Shown: positions 6,851 to 12,377 of the stretch, in pieces
Layout of the letters: each line of letters starts with the position of its first letter
How positions within the stretch are numbered: the first letter of the stretch is position 1
Assembly (NCBI GenBank): GCA_903953985.1
Contig: CAJBLW010000004.1
Span: 1-12,788, forward strand
Source of the DNA: an uncultured Burkholderiales bacterium
GTDB taxonomy: Bacteria; Pseudomonadota; Gammaproteobacteria; Burkholderiales; Burkholderiaceae_C
DNA: 12,788 bases
Reading direction: 5' to 3'
The notes under the pieces: generated by a model
Told to the model about the DNA's origin: nothing
Databases searched by the model: none
Seen by the model: the letters and a program-made list of their open reading frames with translations, nothing else
Position numbers and translations under genes: made by a program

Positions 6851-6864
6851 TTGATCACCGTCAA
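6851..6864. promoter_or_regulatory. FNR/FixK-like palindrome TTGAT-CACC-GTCAA
   Basis: The sequence TTGATCACCGTCAA differs at one base from the FNR/FixK/Dnr consensus TTGAT-N4-ATCAA. It lies 26-39 bases upstream of the binding-protein start, in the gap shared with a Crp/Fnr-family gene. If the operon starts near 6871 the site would be just inside the leader, which suits repression better than activation. It may be a site for this regulator, for a separate FNR, or chance. Confidence 0.4.
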
Positions 6865-6877
6865 GCTCGGTGCCCCG

Positions 6878-6883
6878 ATTTAA
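6878..6883 (-). promoter_or_regulatory. Possible -10 box of the BMC operon promoter
   Basis: TTAAAT on the minus strand, four of six matches to TATAAT, without a recognisable -35 box. A start seven bases downstream (about 6871) would leave a 45-base leader before the binding-protein ATG and would put the 22-bp repeat at 6902-6923 exactly at -41.5, the usual place for a Crp-type class II activator. The geometry is suggestive, but the hexamer alone is weak. Confidence 0.3.
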
Positions 6884-6901
6884 TGGCCCTAGGGGGCTGC
6901 G

Positions 6902-6923
6902 AATTGTTTCTGATGTGACAATT
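6902..6923. promoter_or_regulatory. 22-bp inverted repeat AATTGT-N10-ACAATT, candidate Crp/Fnr-family operator
   Basis: Two perfect 6-base arms, AATTGT and ACAATT, separated by 10 bases give the 22-bp span typical of Crp-family dimers. The arms are not the E. coli Crp half-site TGTGA. The neighbouring regulator lacks the Crp recognition-helix residues that read TGTGA, so a different sequence is to be expected. The position between the regulator and the operon supports a role in control of the operon and in autoregulation. Confidence 0.45.
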
Positions 6924-6969
6924 TAGGGGAAAGCACTCAAAAAAACATTGCCCCCAGAACGGAGACACC

Positions 6970-7701
6970 ATGCCCTTGTCCCCCAATCGCCCTTCCATCA
7001 GCTCGTCCAGTGGCCCGCGTGAGCCCGCCTACAAGGCACTGGATGCCGATGTCTTCACCAAGGTGTGGGCAGAAAACTCGGCCCTGACGGCACGCTCGGC
7101 CAAAGCGCTGCACAGCGTGGGCTTGTTGCGCCACTGGACAGAAGGTCAGGTGGTGCTCAGCCGGGGGCAATCCACATCGGCCGCCTTGCTACTGGTCAAA
7201 GGACGATTGCGCGTGAGCGTGACCTCGCCTGAAGGCGAAGAGCAATTGCTGCGCTGGATGCTGCCCGGCGAAATTTCGGGCTTGAGCTCGGTGTTTGCAG
7301 AAACCACTTACCCCGCAGATTTGGTGGCCGTTGGCCTCACCCAAGTGCTGCACATTGAGCGCACCCGCTTGGTTGACCTGATCACCCGCGATCCGGCTGT
7401 GGCTGTGGATTTGTTGCGCATTTTGGGCCTGCGCATCAACCAACTGATTGACACCCTGGCCGACCAAGGCATGCACAGTTTGGAACAACGCGTGTGGGCC
7501 ACACTGGAGCGCATCGCCAAATTCAACAGCGTGGCTGTGCCCGATGGCGTGATGCTGCGCGTGAGCCAATCCGACCTGGCCCAAGCAGCCTCCGCCTCAA
7601 GACAACGTGTCAACCAGCAACTGCGGCACTTTCAGGAGGAAGGCCTGATCCGCCTGGGCTACCGCAACATTGTTTTGCTGCGTAAGGCACCACCGCGCTG
7701 A
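6970..7701 (+). CDS. Crp/Fnr-family transcriptional regulator, cysteine-free
   Basis: A 243-residue DNA-binding regulator. Residues about 45-135 form the cyclic-nucleotide-binding-like beta roll (GQVVLSRGQ, ALLLVKGRLRVSV, LPGEISGLSSVF), 140-168 the dimer helix, and 198-226 the C-terminal helix-turn-helix (VSQSDLAQAASASRQRVNQQLRHFQEEG region). There is no cysteine at all, so it cannot hold an FNR-type Fe-S cluster. The phosphate-binding 'R-S' of Crp is absent (TYPADL at 113-118), so cAMP binding as in Crp is doubtful. The recognition helix reads SRQRVNQ where Crp has SRETVGR, losing the glutamate and second arginine that read TGTGA. The ATG has a CGGAG site upstream. Being divergent from the transporter-BMC operon, it is the natural candidate regulator of that operon; the effector is unknown. 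Confidence 0.88.
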   Translation: MPLSPNRPSISSSSGPREPAYKALDADVFTKVWAENSALTARSAKALHSVGLLRHWTEGQVVLSRGQSTSAALLLVKGRLRVSVTSPEGEEQLLRWMLPGEISGLSSVFAETTYPADLVAVGLTQVLHIERTRLVDLITRDPAVAVDLLRILGLRINQLIDTLADQGMHSLEQRVWATLERIAKFNSVAVPDGVMLRVSQSDLAQAASASRQRVNQQLRHFQEEGLIRLGYRNIVLLRKAPPR

Positions 7702-7719
7702 GCGTCCTCTGCCGCAGGG

Positions 7720-7731
7720 GTCACTTGTGAC
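7720..7731. repeat. 12-bp palindrome GTCACTTGTGAC
   Basis: Two perfect 5-base arms (GTCAC/GTGAC) around TT, 18 bases after the Crp/Fnr-family stop and about 100 bases before the class II aldolase gene. It contains GTGAC/GTCAC half-sites that could be an operator. It is too short and lacks a T-run for a terminator. It could be chance. Confidence 0.25.
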
Positions 7732-7737
7732 TCAGCT

Positions 7738-7765
7738 TTGACCGCCTTGCCTGATACAGTGAAAT
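7738..7765 (+). promoter_or_regulatory. Possible promoter for the class II aldolase gene
   Basis: TTGACC (7738-7743, five of six to TTGACA) is followed after 16 bases by TGAAAT (7760-7765, four of six to TATAAT). The gene starts about 60 bases downstream. A 7-base inverted repeat, GCCTGAT (7749-7755) and ATCAGGC (7785-7791), brackets the expected start site and could be an operator. The -10 match is poor, so this is tentative. Confidence 0.3.
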
Positions 7766-7832
7766 AGCCTTTGAACTGACTTGGATCAGGCTGTGCCCCC
7801 TGAGCGCAGCCCGCATTTTTCCGGAGCCCCAA

Positions 7833-8636
7833 ATGTCCACACAGACCAATCAAAACGCAACCCGCGCTCCCGCGCCCACCCACATGTCACCCGAAGAGTG
7901 GCAGGCCCGCATTGACTTGGCAGCCTGTTACCGCCTGGTGGCACACCATGGCTGGACCGACCTGATTTACACCCACATTTCACTGCGTGTGCCGGGTACC
8001 GCGCATTACCTGATCAACCCCTTTGGCTGGTCTTTTGACGAAATCACGGCGTCGAGCCTGGTCAAGATCGACAGCGATGGCAACAAGGTGGATGACAGCC
8101 CGCACGACGTGCACCGTGCCGGTTTCGTGATTCACAGCGCCATCCACAACGCACGCGACGATGCCCATTGCGTGCTGCATTTGCACACCCGCGCCGGCAT
8201 GGCGATCTCGATGCTCAAGTGCGGCCTGCTGCCGCTGAGCCAGCACGCCATGATGTTCCACGGCAAGGTGGCCTATCACGAGTCAGAAGGCCTGGCCGTG
8301 AACCTGCAAGAGCGCGAGCGCCTGGCCAGCGACCTGGGCAACCACATGGTCATGGTCTTGCGCAACCACGGCACGCTGGTGGTGGGCTACACGGTGGCCG
8401 AAGCCTTCAGCAGCATGTGGCACTTGGAAAAGGCCTGCCAGGCCCAGCTGGACGCGATGGCCTGCGGGCAAGAATTGAACTTTCCGCCAGAAGGCGTGGC
8501 TGAACAGATCAGCCGCCTGGGCTTTAACAAGGCCGCGTTGCGCGAATACCCCGAGGGGCGCAGCCCGCTGGGCTGGAAAGAATGGCCGGCCATGCTGCGC
8601 CAGGCCGACAAGGTGTCACCCGGTTACGCGGTGTGA
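7833..8636 (+). CDS. Class II aldolase/adducin-family protein
   Basis: A 267-residue protein with the class II aldolase/adducin fold. Family members include metal-dependent sugar-phosphate aldolases, epimerases and decarboxylases, and also non-enzymatic adducin. Visible landmarks are WTDLIYTHISLRVPG (41-55), the HxH metal pair H116 and H118 in VLHLHTRAG, and the third histidine H179 in RNHGTLVVG. The spacing from H118 to H179 equals that in fuculose-phosphate aldolase. By an alignment from memory, the catalytic glutamate of that enzyme (E73) falls at G97 in HRAGFVIHSAIH, so classical aldol chemistry is doubtful. The ATG has a CGGAG site six bases upstream. It lies between the Crp/Fnr gene and the hut operon; a hairpin after its stop separates it from hut. 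Substrate is unknown, and membership in the BMC pathway is not shown. Confidence 0.85.
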   Translation: MSTQTNQNATRAPAPTHMSPEEWQARIDLAACYRLVAHHGWTDLIYTHISLRVPGTAHYLINPFGWSFDEITASSLVKIDSDGNKVDDSPHDVHRAGFVIHSAIHNARDDAHCVLHLHTRAGMAISMLKCGLLPLSQHAMMFHGKVAYHESEGLAVNLQERERLASDLGNHMVMVLRNHGTLVVGYTVAEAFSSMWHLEKACQAQLDAMACGQELNFPPEGVAEQISRLGFNKAALREYPEGRSPLGWKEWPAMLRQADKVSPGYAV

Positions 8637-8638
8637 GC

Positions 8639-8663
8639 TGGCACACAGCCTTGCTGTGTGTCA
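8639..8663 (+). terminator. Hairpin after the class II aldolase gene, possible terminator without T-run
   Basis: An 11-base-pair stem with one G-T pair (TGGCACACAGC with GCTGTGTGTCA) and a 3-base CTT loop starts three bases after the stop codon. The eight inner pairs are perfect. No T-run follows, so it may act as a weak or factor-assisted terminator or protect the mRNA 3' end. Confidence 0.5.
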
Positions 8664-8683
8664 CAGCCACCTTTAACATCTAT

Positions 8684-8694
8684 TTGTATAGACA
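8684..8694 (+). promoter_or_regulatory. HutC-like operator, copy 1 (TTGTATAGACA)
   Basis: TTGTATAGACA matches the core of the Klebsiella HutC operator as I remember it (CTTGTATAGACAAG). It occurs again, inverted, at 8817-8827. HutC is encoded downstream in the same operon. The site lies about 230 bases before the first gene of that operon and may mark the upstream operator of a two-operator arrangement. Confidence 0.6.
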
Positions 8695-8798
8695 GCAAGA
8701 TGGTGCAATTCCCGATGTCTTTTGGGGCCAAGGACCCGATGATGCGCTTTGCTGGTGCGGATGTTGGGAGAGTAGTTGTTTCCTGCACTCGGACAGCT

Positions 8799-8826
8799 TT
8801 TTCATTTGGCCCATCCTGTCTATACA
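8799..8826 (+). promoter_or_regulatory. Possible hut operon promoter overlapped by operator copy 2
   Basis: TTTTCA (8799-8804, four of six to TTGACA) is followed after 16 bases by TATACA (8821-8826, four of six to TATAAT). The second hexamer lies inside the HutC-like operator at 8817-8827, so bound HutC would block RNA polymerase. The match to consensus is modest. Confidence 0.35.
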
Positions 8827-8827
8827 A
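8817..8827 (-). promoter_or_regulatory. HutC-like operator, copy 2 (inverted)
   Basis: TGTCTATACAA is the exact reverse complement of copy 1 and is followed by G, giving CTTGTATAGACA on the minus strand, a 12-base match to the remembered Klebsiella operator core. It lies 94 bases before the binding-protein ATG. The centres of the two copies are 133 bases apart, which would allow looping. Confidence 0.65.
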
Positions 8828-8921
8828 GTTAAACCGGGTGTTGGTGGTGGCTTTTTACCTGCTTGTCGGTGCCGTTTTCGGCCATGTCAATCGGGCTTAA
8901 TCAACAAAAAGGAGTTCCTTC

Positions 8922-9887
8922 ATGCGCAAATCAAACGTCAAATTCGCCTCCCTGATCCTGGCCGGTGCGGTCACGGCCAGCCTGTCATTTCACACACAAG
9001 CTCAAGAGGTCAAACTGGCCCTGGGCATGTCGGGTTGGACGGGTTTTGCCCCCCTGACCCTGGCCGATAAGGCTGGTTTGTTCAAGAAACACGGCCTGGA
9101 TGTGGACATCAAAATGATTCCCCAGAAAGACCGCCACCTGGCATTGGCCTCCAAAGCGATCCAGTGCGCTGCCACCACCGTGGAAACGCATGTGGCCTGG
9201 AACACCAATGGCGTGCCCATTGTTCAGATTTTTCAGCTCGACAAGTCATTTGGGGCCGATGGCATTGCAGTACGCGGCAACATCAACAATTTTGCTGACC
9301 TCAAGGGCAAAAGCATTGGCGTGGATGCGCCCGGTACGGCGCCTTATTTCGGCTTGGCTTGGATGCTCAACAAAAACGGCATGAGCATGAAAGACGTCAA
9401 GCTCGTCACCTTGTCACCCCAGGCAGCGGCCCAGTCCTTTGTCGCCGGCCAGAACGATGCGGCCATGACCTACGAGCCCTATTTGTCCACCGTGCGCAGC
9501 AACCCACAGGCCGGCAAGATTTTGGCCACCACACTCGACTACCCCATGGTCATGGACACGGTGGGCTGCGCCCCTGATTGGCTCAAGGCCAACCCCAAGG
9601 CCGCGCAAAGCCTTGCCAACGCGTACTTTGATGCGCTGGAGATGATCAAGACCGACCCGGCCAAATCCAACGAGATCATGGGCGCAGCCGTGAGGCAAAC
9701 CGGCGAGGCTTTTGCCAAATCATCGTCATTCCTGCGCTGGCAAGACAAAGCGGCCAACCAAAAGTTCTTTGCCGGTGAATTGCAAACTTTCATGAAGGAC
9801 GCTGCCACCATCTTGCTGGAAGCCGGTGTGATCCGCAGAGCACCGACCGACTTCAACGCCATGTTTGACACCAGCTTCATCAAGTAA
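8922..9887 (+). CDS. Periplasmic substrate-binding protein, NMT1/SsuA-like (hut operon)
   Basis: A 321-residue exported binding protein. The signal peptide has a basic start (MRKSNVK), a hydrophobic core to about residue 22, and a likely TQA|Q cleavage after A27. The mature part is typical of the family: KLALGMSGWTGFAPLTLADKAGLFKKHGL, the FADLKGKSIGVDAPGTAPYFG hinge area (about 124-144), and the GQNDAAMTYEPYLS segment. Sequence class alone would lead to a nitrate/sulfonate/taurine label. The HutC-like operators upstream and hutC/hutU downstream point instead to histidine, urocanate or a related imidazole compound; that is inference. The ATG has an excellent AAGGAG site seven bases upstream. 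It differs strongly from the binding protein at 5827-6825, so the two sets are not a recent duplication. Confidence 0.9.
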   Translation: MRKSNVKFASLILAGAVTASLSFHTQAQEVKLALGMSGWTGFAPLTLADKAGLFKKHGLDVDIKMIPQKDRHLALASKAIQCAATTVETHVAWNTNGVPIVQIFQLDKSFGADGIAVRGNINNFADLKGKSIGVDAPGTAPYFGLAWMLNKNGMSMKDVKLVTLSPQAAAQSFVAGQNDAAMTYEPYLSTVRSNPQAGKILATTLDYPMVMDTVGCAPDWLKANPKAAQSLANAYFDALEMIKTDPAKSNEIMGAAVRQTGEAFAKSSSFLRWQDKAANQKFFAGELQTFMKDAATILLEAGVIRRAPTDFNAMFDTSFIK

Positions 9888-9891
9888 AGCC

Positions 9892-10725
9892 ATGGCCACC
9901 GCACATCCGACTTCGACCCCATCGATCGCTGTGCGGCCACGCCGCCGCGCACTGGCCCCGCTGGAGCCGGTGCGCGCGCAGTCGCGGTGGTTGCTGGGCA
10001 TTGGGTTTTTCATTTTGTTTTTTGCCGCATGGGCGTTTTTCACGCTGGGCGGTTATGTGTCGCCCACCTTTTTGGCCAGCCCGGTGACCATGGTGCAAGA
10101 GGCCATCCTCTTGTTCACCGACTTCAATTTTTCCCACGACATCGCCATGACGATTTGGCGAGTGCTGGCCGGCTTCATTTTGGCCAGCCTGGTCGCCGTG
10201 CCGCTGGGCATCGCGATGGGCGCGCACAAAGGGGTGGAGGCCTTTCTGGAACCCTTTGTGTCTTTTTGCCGTTATTTGCCCGCCTCGGCCTTTATCCCCT
10301 TGCTGATTTTGTGGGCGGGCATTGGCGAGCTGCAAAAAGTGTTGGTGATTTTCATCGGCTCAGTGTTCCAGATCGTTCTGATGGTGGCGGTGTGCGTGGG
10401 CGCAGCGCGGCGTGACCTGGTCGAAGCCGCCTATACCCTGGGCGCCGCGCCATCGGGCATCGTCAAACGTGTGCTGATCCCCGGTGCCGCACCCGAGATC
10501 GCCGAGATTTTGCGTCTGGTGCTGGGCTGGGCCTGGACCTATGTGATCGTGGCCGAATTGATCGGCTCGTCCTCGGGCATTGGCCACATGATCACCGACA
10601 GCCAAGCGCTGCTCAACACCGGCCAGATCATCTTTGGCATCATCGTCATCGGTCTGATTGGCTTGGTGTCTGACTTTGCCTTCAAGGCGCTCAACCGCCG
10701 CCTGTTTGCCTGGAGTTCACTGTGA
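9892..10725 (+). CDS. NitT/TauT-type ABC transporter permease (hut operon)
   Basis: A 277-residue inner-membrane permease. A polar, basic N-terminus (residues 1-31) precedes hydrophobic segments at about 32-52, 91-110, 131-142, 149-171, 208-224 and 244-262. The ATPase-docking EAA-type loop is at about 179-208 (AAYTLGAAPSGIVKRVLIPGA). The ATG at 9892 follows the binding-protein stop by four bases, so coupling is likely; an in-frame start at 9865 inside the preceding gene is less likely. The stop overlaps the GTG of the ATPase gene in a GTGA arrangement. It works with the flanking binding protein and ATPase as the uptake system of the hut operon. Confidence 0.9.
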   Translation: MATAHPTSTPSIAVRPRRRALAPLEPVRAQSRWLLGIGFFILFFAAWAFFTLGGYVSPTFLASPVTMVQEAILLFTDFNFSHDIAMTIWRVLAGFILASLVAVPLGIAMGAHKGVEAFLEPFVSFCRYLPASAFIPLLILWAGIGELQKVLVIFIGSVFQIVLMVAVCVGAARRDLVEAAYTLGAAPSGIVKRVLIPGAAPEIAEILRLVLGWAWTYVIVAELIGSSSGIGHMITDSQALLNTGQIIFGIIVIGLIGLVSDFAFKALNRRLFAWSSL

Positions 10726-11504
10726 GCAGCCAACTGTCGATCCAAGGCGTCTCGCGCGTCTTCACTTCGCCTAAGGGCCTGCAAACACAGGCGCTCACGC
10801 CGGTGGATTTTGAAGTGCGCGAAAACGATTTTGTCACCATCCTCGGCCCATCGGGCTGCGGCAAATCCACCTTGCTGCGCATCGTGGCCGGACTGGACCA
10901 ACCCACCACCGGCCAGGTGCTGCTGGACGGCGTTCCGGTGCAAGGCCCAGGTGCCGACCGAGGCATGGTGTTTCAGAGTTACACGCTGTTTCCGTGGCTG
11001 AACGTTGAGCAAAACATCCGCTTTGGTCTGCGCGAACGCGGCATGCCCGAGCGCGAACAAAAAGAACGCTCCGATGACTTCATCGCCAAAGTGGGCCTGC
11101 GCGGGTTTGAGCAGCACTTTCCCAAACAATTGTCAGGCGGCATGCAGCAGCGCACCGCGATCGCGCGGGCGCTGGCCAACGACCCCAAAATTTTGTTGAT
11201 GGACGAGCCCTTTGGCGCACTGGACAACCAGACCCGCGTGCTGATGCAAGAGCTGCTGCTGGGCATTTGGGAGTCGGCGCAAAAAACCGTGCTCTTTGTC
11301 ACGCACGACATCGACGAGGCGATTTTCATGGCCAACCGCGTGGCGGTGTTCAGCGCCCGCCCCGGTCGCATCAAGACCGAGTTGGCGGTTGACTTTCCGC
11401 ACCCCCGCCATTACACGATCAAGACCTCGCCTGAGTTCATGGCCTTGAAGGCGCAACTGACCGAAGAAATCAGGGCCGAAGCCATGGCCACGGACACGCA
11501 TTGA
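10722..11504 (+). CDS. NitT/TauT-type ABC transporter ATPase (hut operon)
   Basis: A 260-residue ATPase with all motifs intact: Walker A GPSGCGKS (42-49), Q85 in MVFQSYTLFPW, signature LSGGM (137-141), Walker B ILLMDEPFGALD (157-168), switch H195 in FVTHD, and FSARPGRI near 210-217. The start is a GTG that overlaps the permease stop by four bases; no ATG start fits the frame and family length as well. Compared with the ATPase at 5028-5792, the Q-loop and signature here are canonical, which makes the deviations in the other one stand out. It energises the presumed histidine or urocanate importer. Confidence 0.92.
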   Translation: MSSQLSIQGVSRVFTSPKGLQTQALTPVDFEVRENDFVTILGPSGCGKSTLLRIVAGLDQPTTGQVLLDGVPVQGPGADRGMVFQSYTLFPWLNVEQNIRFGLRERGMPEREQKERSDDFIAKVGLRGFEQHFPKQLSGGMQQRTAIARALANDPKILLMDEPFGALDNQTRVLMQELLLGIWESAQKTVLFVTHDIDEAIFMANRVAVFSARPGRIKTELAVDFPHPRHYTIKTSPEFMALKAQLTEEIRAEAMATDTH

Positions 11505-11551
11505 GCGCATCACACTTTGACATCCCGGTTTTGCGCTTTGAAGATTCCCTC

Positions 11552-12346
11552 ATGACCCGCACTGCAACGTCCCTCGCCAATCAGCGACACCACACCGCCC
11601 GCAGGCCCCAAACCCTGACGGGCGAGCCCATGGCCTTGTTCCGACAGGTGAAGGACCACATCGCCCGCAAAATCCAGGACGGCAGCTTGCGCGCAGGCGA
11701 TCGTGTGCCATCCGAGCACGAGCTGGTCGCGCAGTTTGGCATGTCGCGCATGACCGTGAACCGGGCCTTGCGCGAACTGGTGGACCAAGGCCGCATCGTG
11801 CGCGTGGCCGGTGTGGGCAGTTTCGTGGCCGAACAAAAACCGCAATCGACCTTGCTGCAAATCGTCAATCTGGCCAGCGAGATTCGCCAACGCGGTCACG
11901 ACTACGCCTGCGAAATGCTGGTGGTCGAACGTGTCGCCGCTACCCTTGAAGTGGCGGCCGCGCTGAGCGTACGCACCGGCGAGTCGGTGTTCCATTCGGT
12001 GTGCGTGCATTTTGAAGATGGTGTGCCCATTCAGCTGGAAGACCGCTTTGTTAACCCACAGGTGGTACCCGACTTTGCGCAACAGGATTTCAGCGTTCAG
12101 CAGCCTTCGGAGTTTCTGGTACGCACCGTGCCTTTTGACGAAATCGAGCATGTGGTCGATGCCGTTCTGCCCACCTCCGAACAGGCGCAGCGCTTGCAAA
12201 TGGACGCGGCCGAGCCTTGCTTGCTGCTCACCCGCCGCACCTGGACGCAGGGCGTGCCCGTGACATTGGTGTACTGCCTCCACCCCGCCAGCCGTTACCG
12301 CCTAGGCAGCCGCTACAGCGCCAGCGGCAACCCCATTTCTACCTGA
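11552..12346 (+). CDS. hutC: HutC-type GntR-family repressor of histidine utilisation
   Basis: A 264-residue GntR/HutC-subfamily repressor. Residues 28-93 form the winged helix-turn-helix (ALFRQVKDHIARKI, VPSEHELVAQFGMSRMTVNRAL, wing GVGSFVAEQ). Residues about 110-255 form the UTRA effector domain, which binds urocanate in known HutC proteins; the ERVAATLEVAAAL, FEDGVPIQLEDRFVNP and CLHPASRYRLGSRY segments are typical. The ATG at 11552 is favoured, though the ribosome binding site is weak (GAAGA); a start at 11630 directly before the winged helix cannot be excluded. Its position just before hutU, plus the two operator-like sites upstream of the operon, supports hutC over other UTRA regulators. 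It would repress its own operon until urocanate accumulates. Confidence 0.88.
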   Translation: MTRTATSLANQRHHTARRPQTLTGEPMALFRQVKDHIARKIQDGSLRAGDRVPSEHELVAQFGMSRMTVNRALRELVDQGRIVRVAGVGSFVAEQKPQSTLLQIVNLASEIRQRGHDYACEMLVVERVAATLEVAAALSVRTGESVFHSVCVHFEDGVPIQLEDRFVNPQVVPDFAQQDFSVQQPSEFLVRTVPFDEIEHVVDAVLPTSEQAQRLQMDAAEPCLLLTRRTWTQGVPVTLVYCLHPASRYRLGSRYSASGNPIST

Positions 12347-12365
12347 TCGAATTGTTGCCTTTTTT

Positions 12366-12371
12366 AAGGAG
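12366..12371 (+). promoter_or_regulatory. Strong ribosome binding site AAGGAG for hutU
   Basis: AAGGAG stands six bases before the hutU ATG at 12378 and fixes that start. It is preceded by a short T-run with no upstream stem, so this is not a terminator, and hutC and hutU are probably co-transcribed. Confidence 0.7.
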
Positions 12372-12377
12372 TTCACC

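Larger units (their letters stand above)
6826..6969. promoter_or_regulatory. Divergent control region between the BMC operon and the Crp/Fnr-family gene
   Basis: This 144-base gap must hold the promoters for both the leftward transporter-oxygenase-BMC operon and the rightward regulator gene. It contains two candidate operators, described separately (6851-6864 and 6902-6923), and an AT-rich hexamer at 6878-6883 that reads TTAAAT on the minus strand, four of six matches to a -10 box. No good -35 box stands 16-18 bases from it, as is common for promoters that depend on an activator. Other points are a CCCTAGGG palindrome near 6888 and a run of seven A bases near 6939. No experimental start is implied. 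Confidence 0.6.

Noticed and set aside
6970..7701. Calling the regulator an FNR-type oxygen sensor because of the nearby TTGAT palindrome.
   Set aside because: The protein has no cysteine, so it cannot bind an Fe-S cluster.
7833..8636. Assigning the class II aldolase-like protein as the BMC signature aldolase.
   Set aside because: It is on the other strand beyond the regulator, lacks the aldolase glutamate, and shows no clear cargo helix.
4283..11504. A recent duplication of one ABC transporter operon.
   Set aside because: The two binding proteins, permeases and ATPases differ throughout, including in ATPase motifs, and gene order differs (binding protein-ATPase-permease against binding protein-permease-ATPase).
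12355..12368. The T-rich stretch before hutU as a terminator between hutC and hutU.
   Set aside because: No stem precedes the T-run and the AAGGAG site follows immediately, so it reads as a leader.
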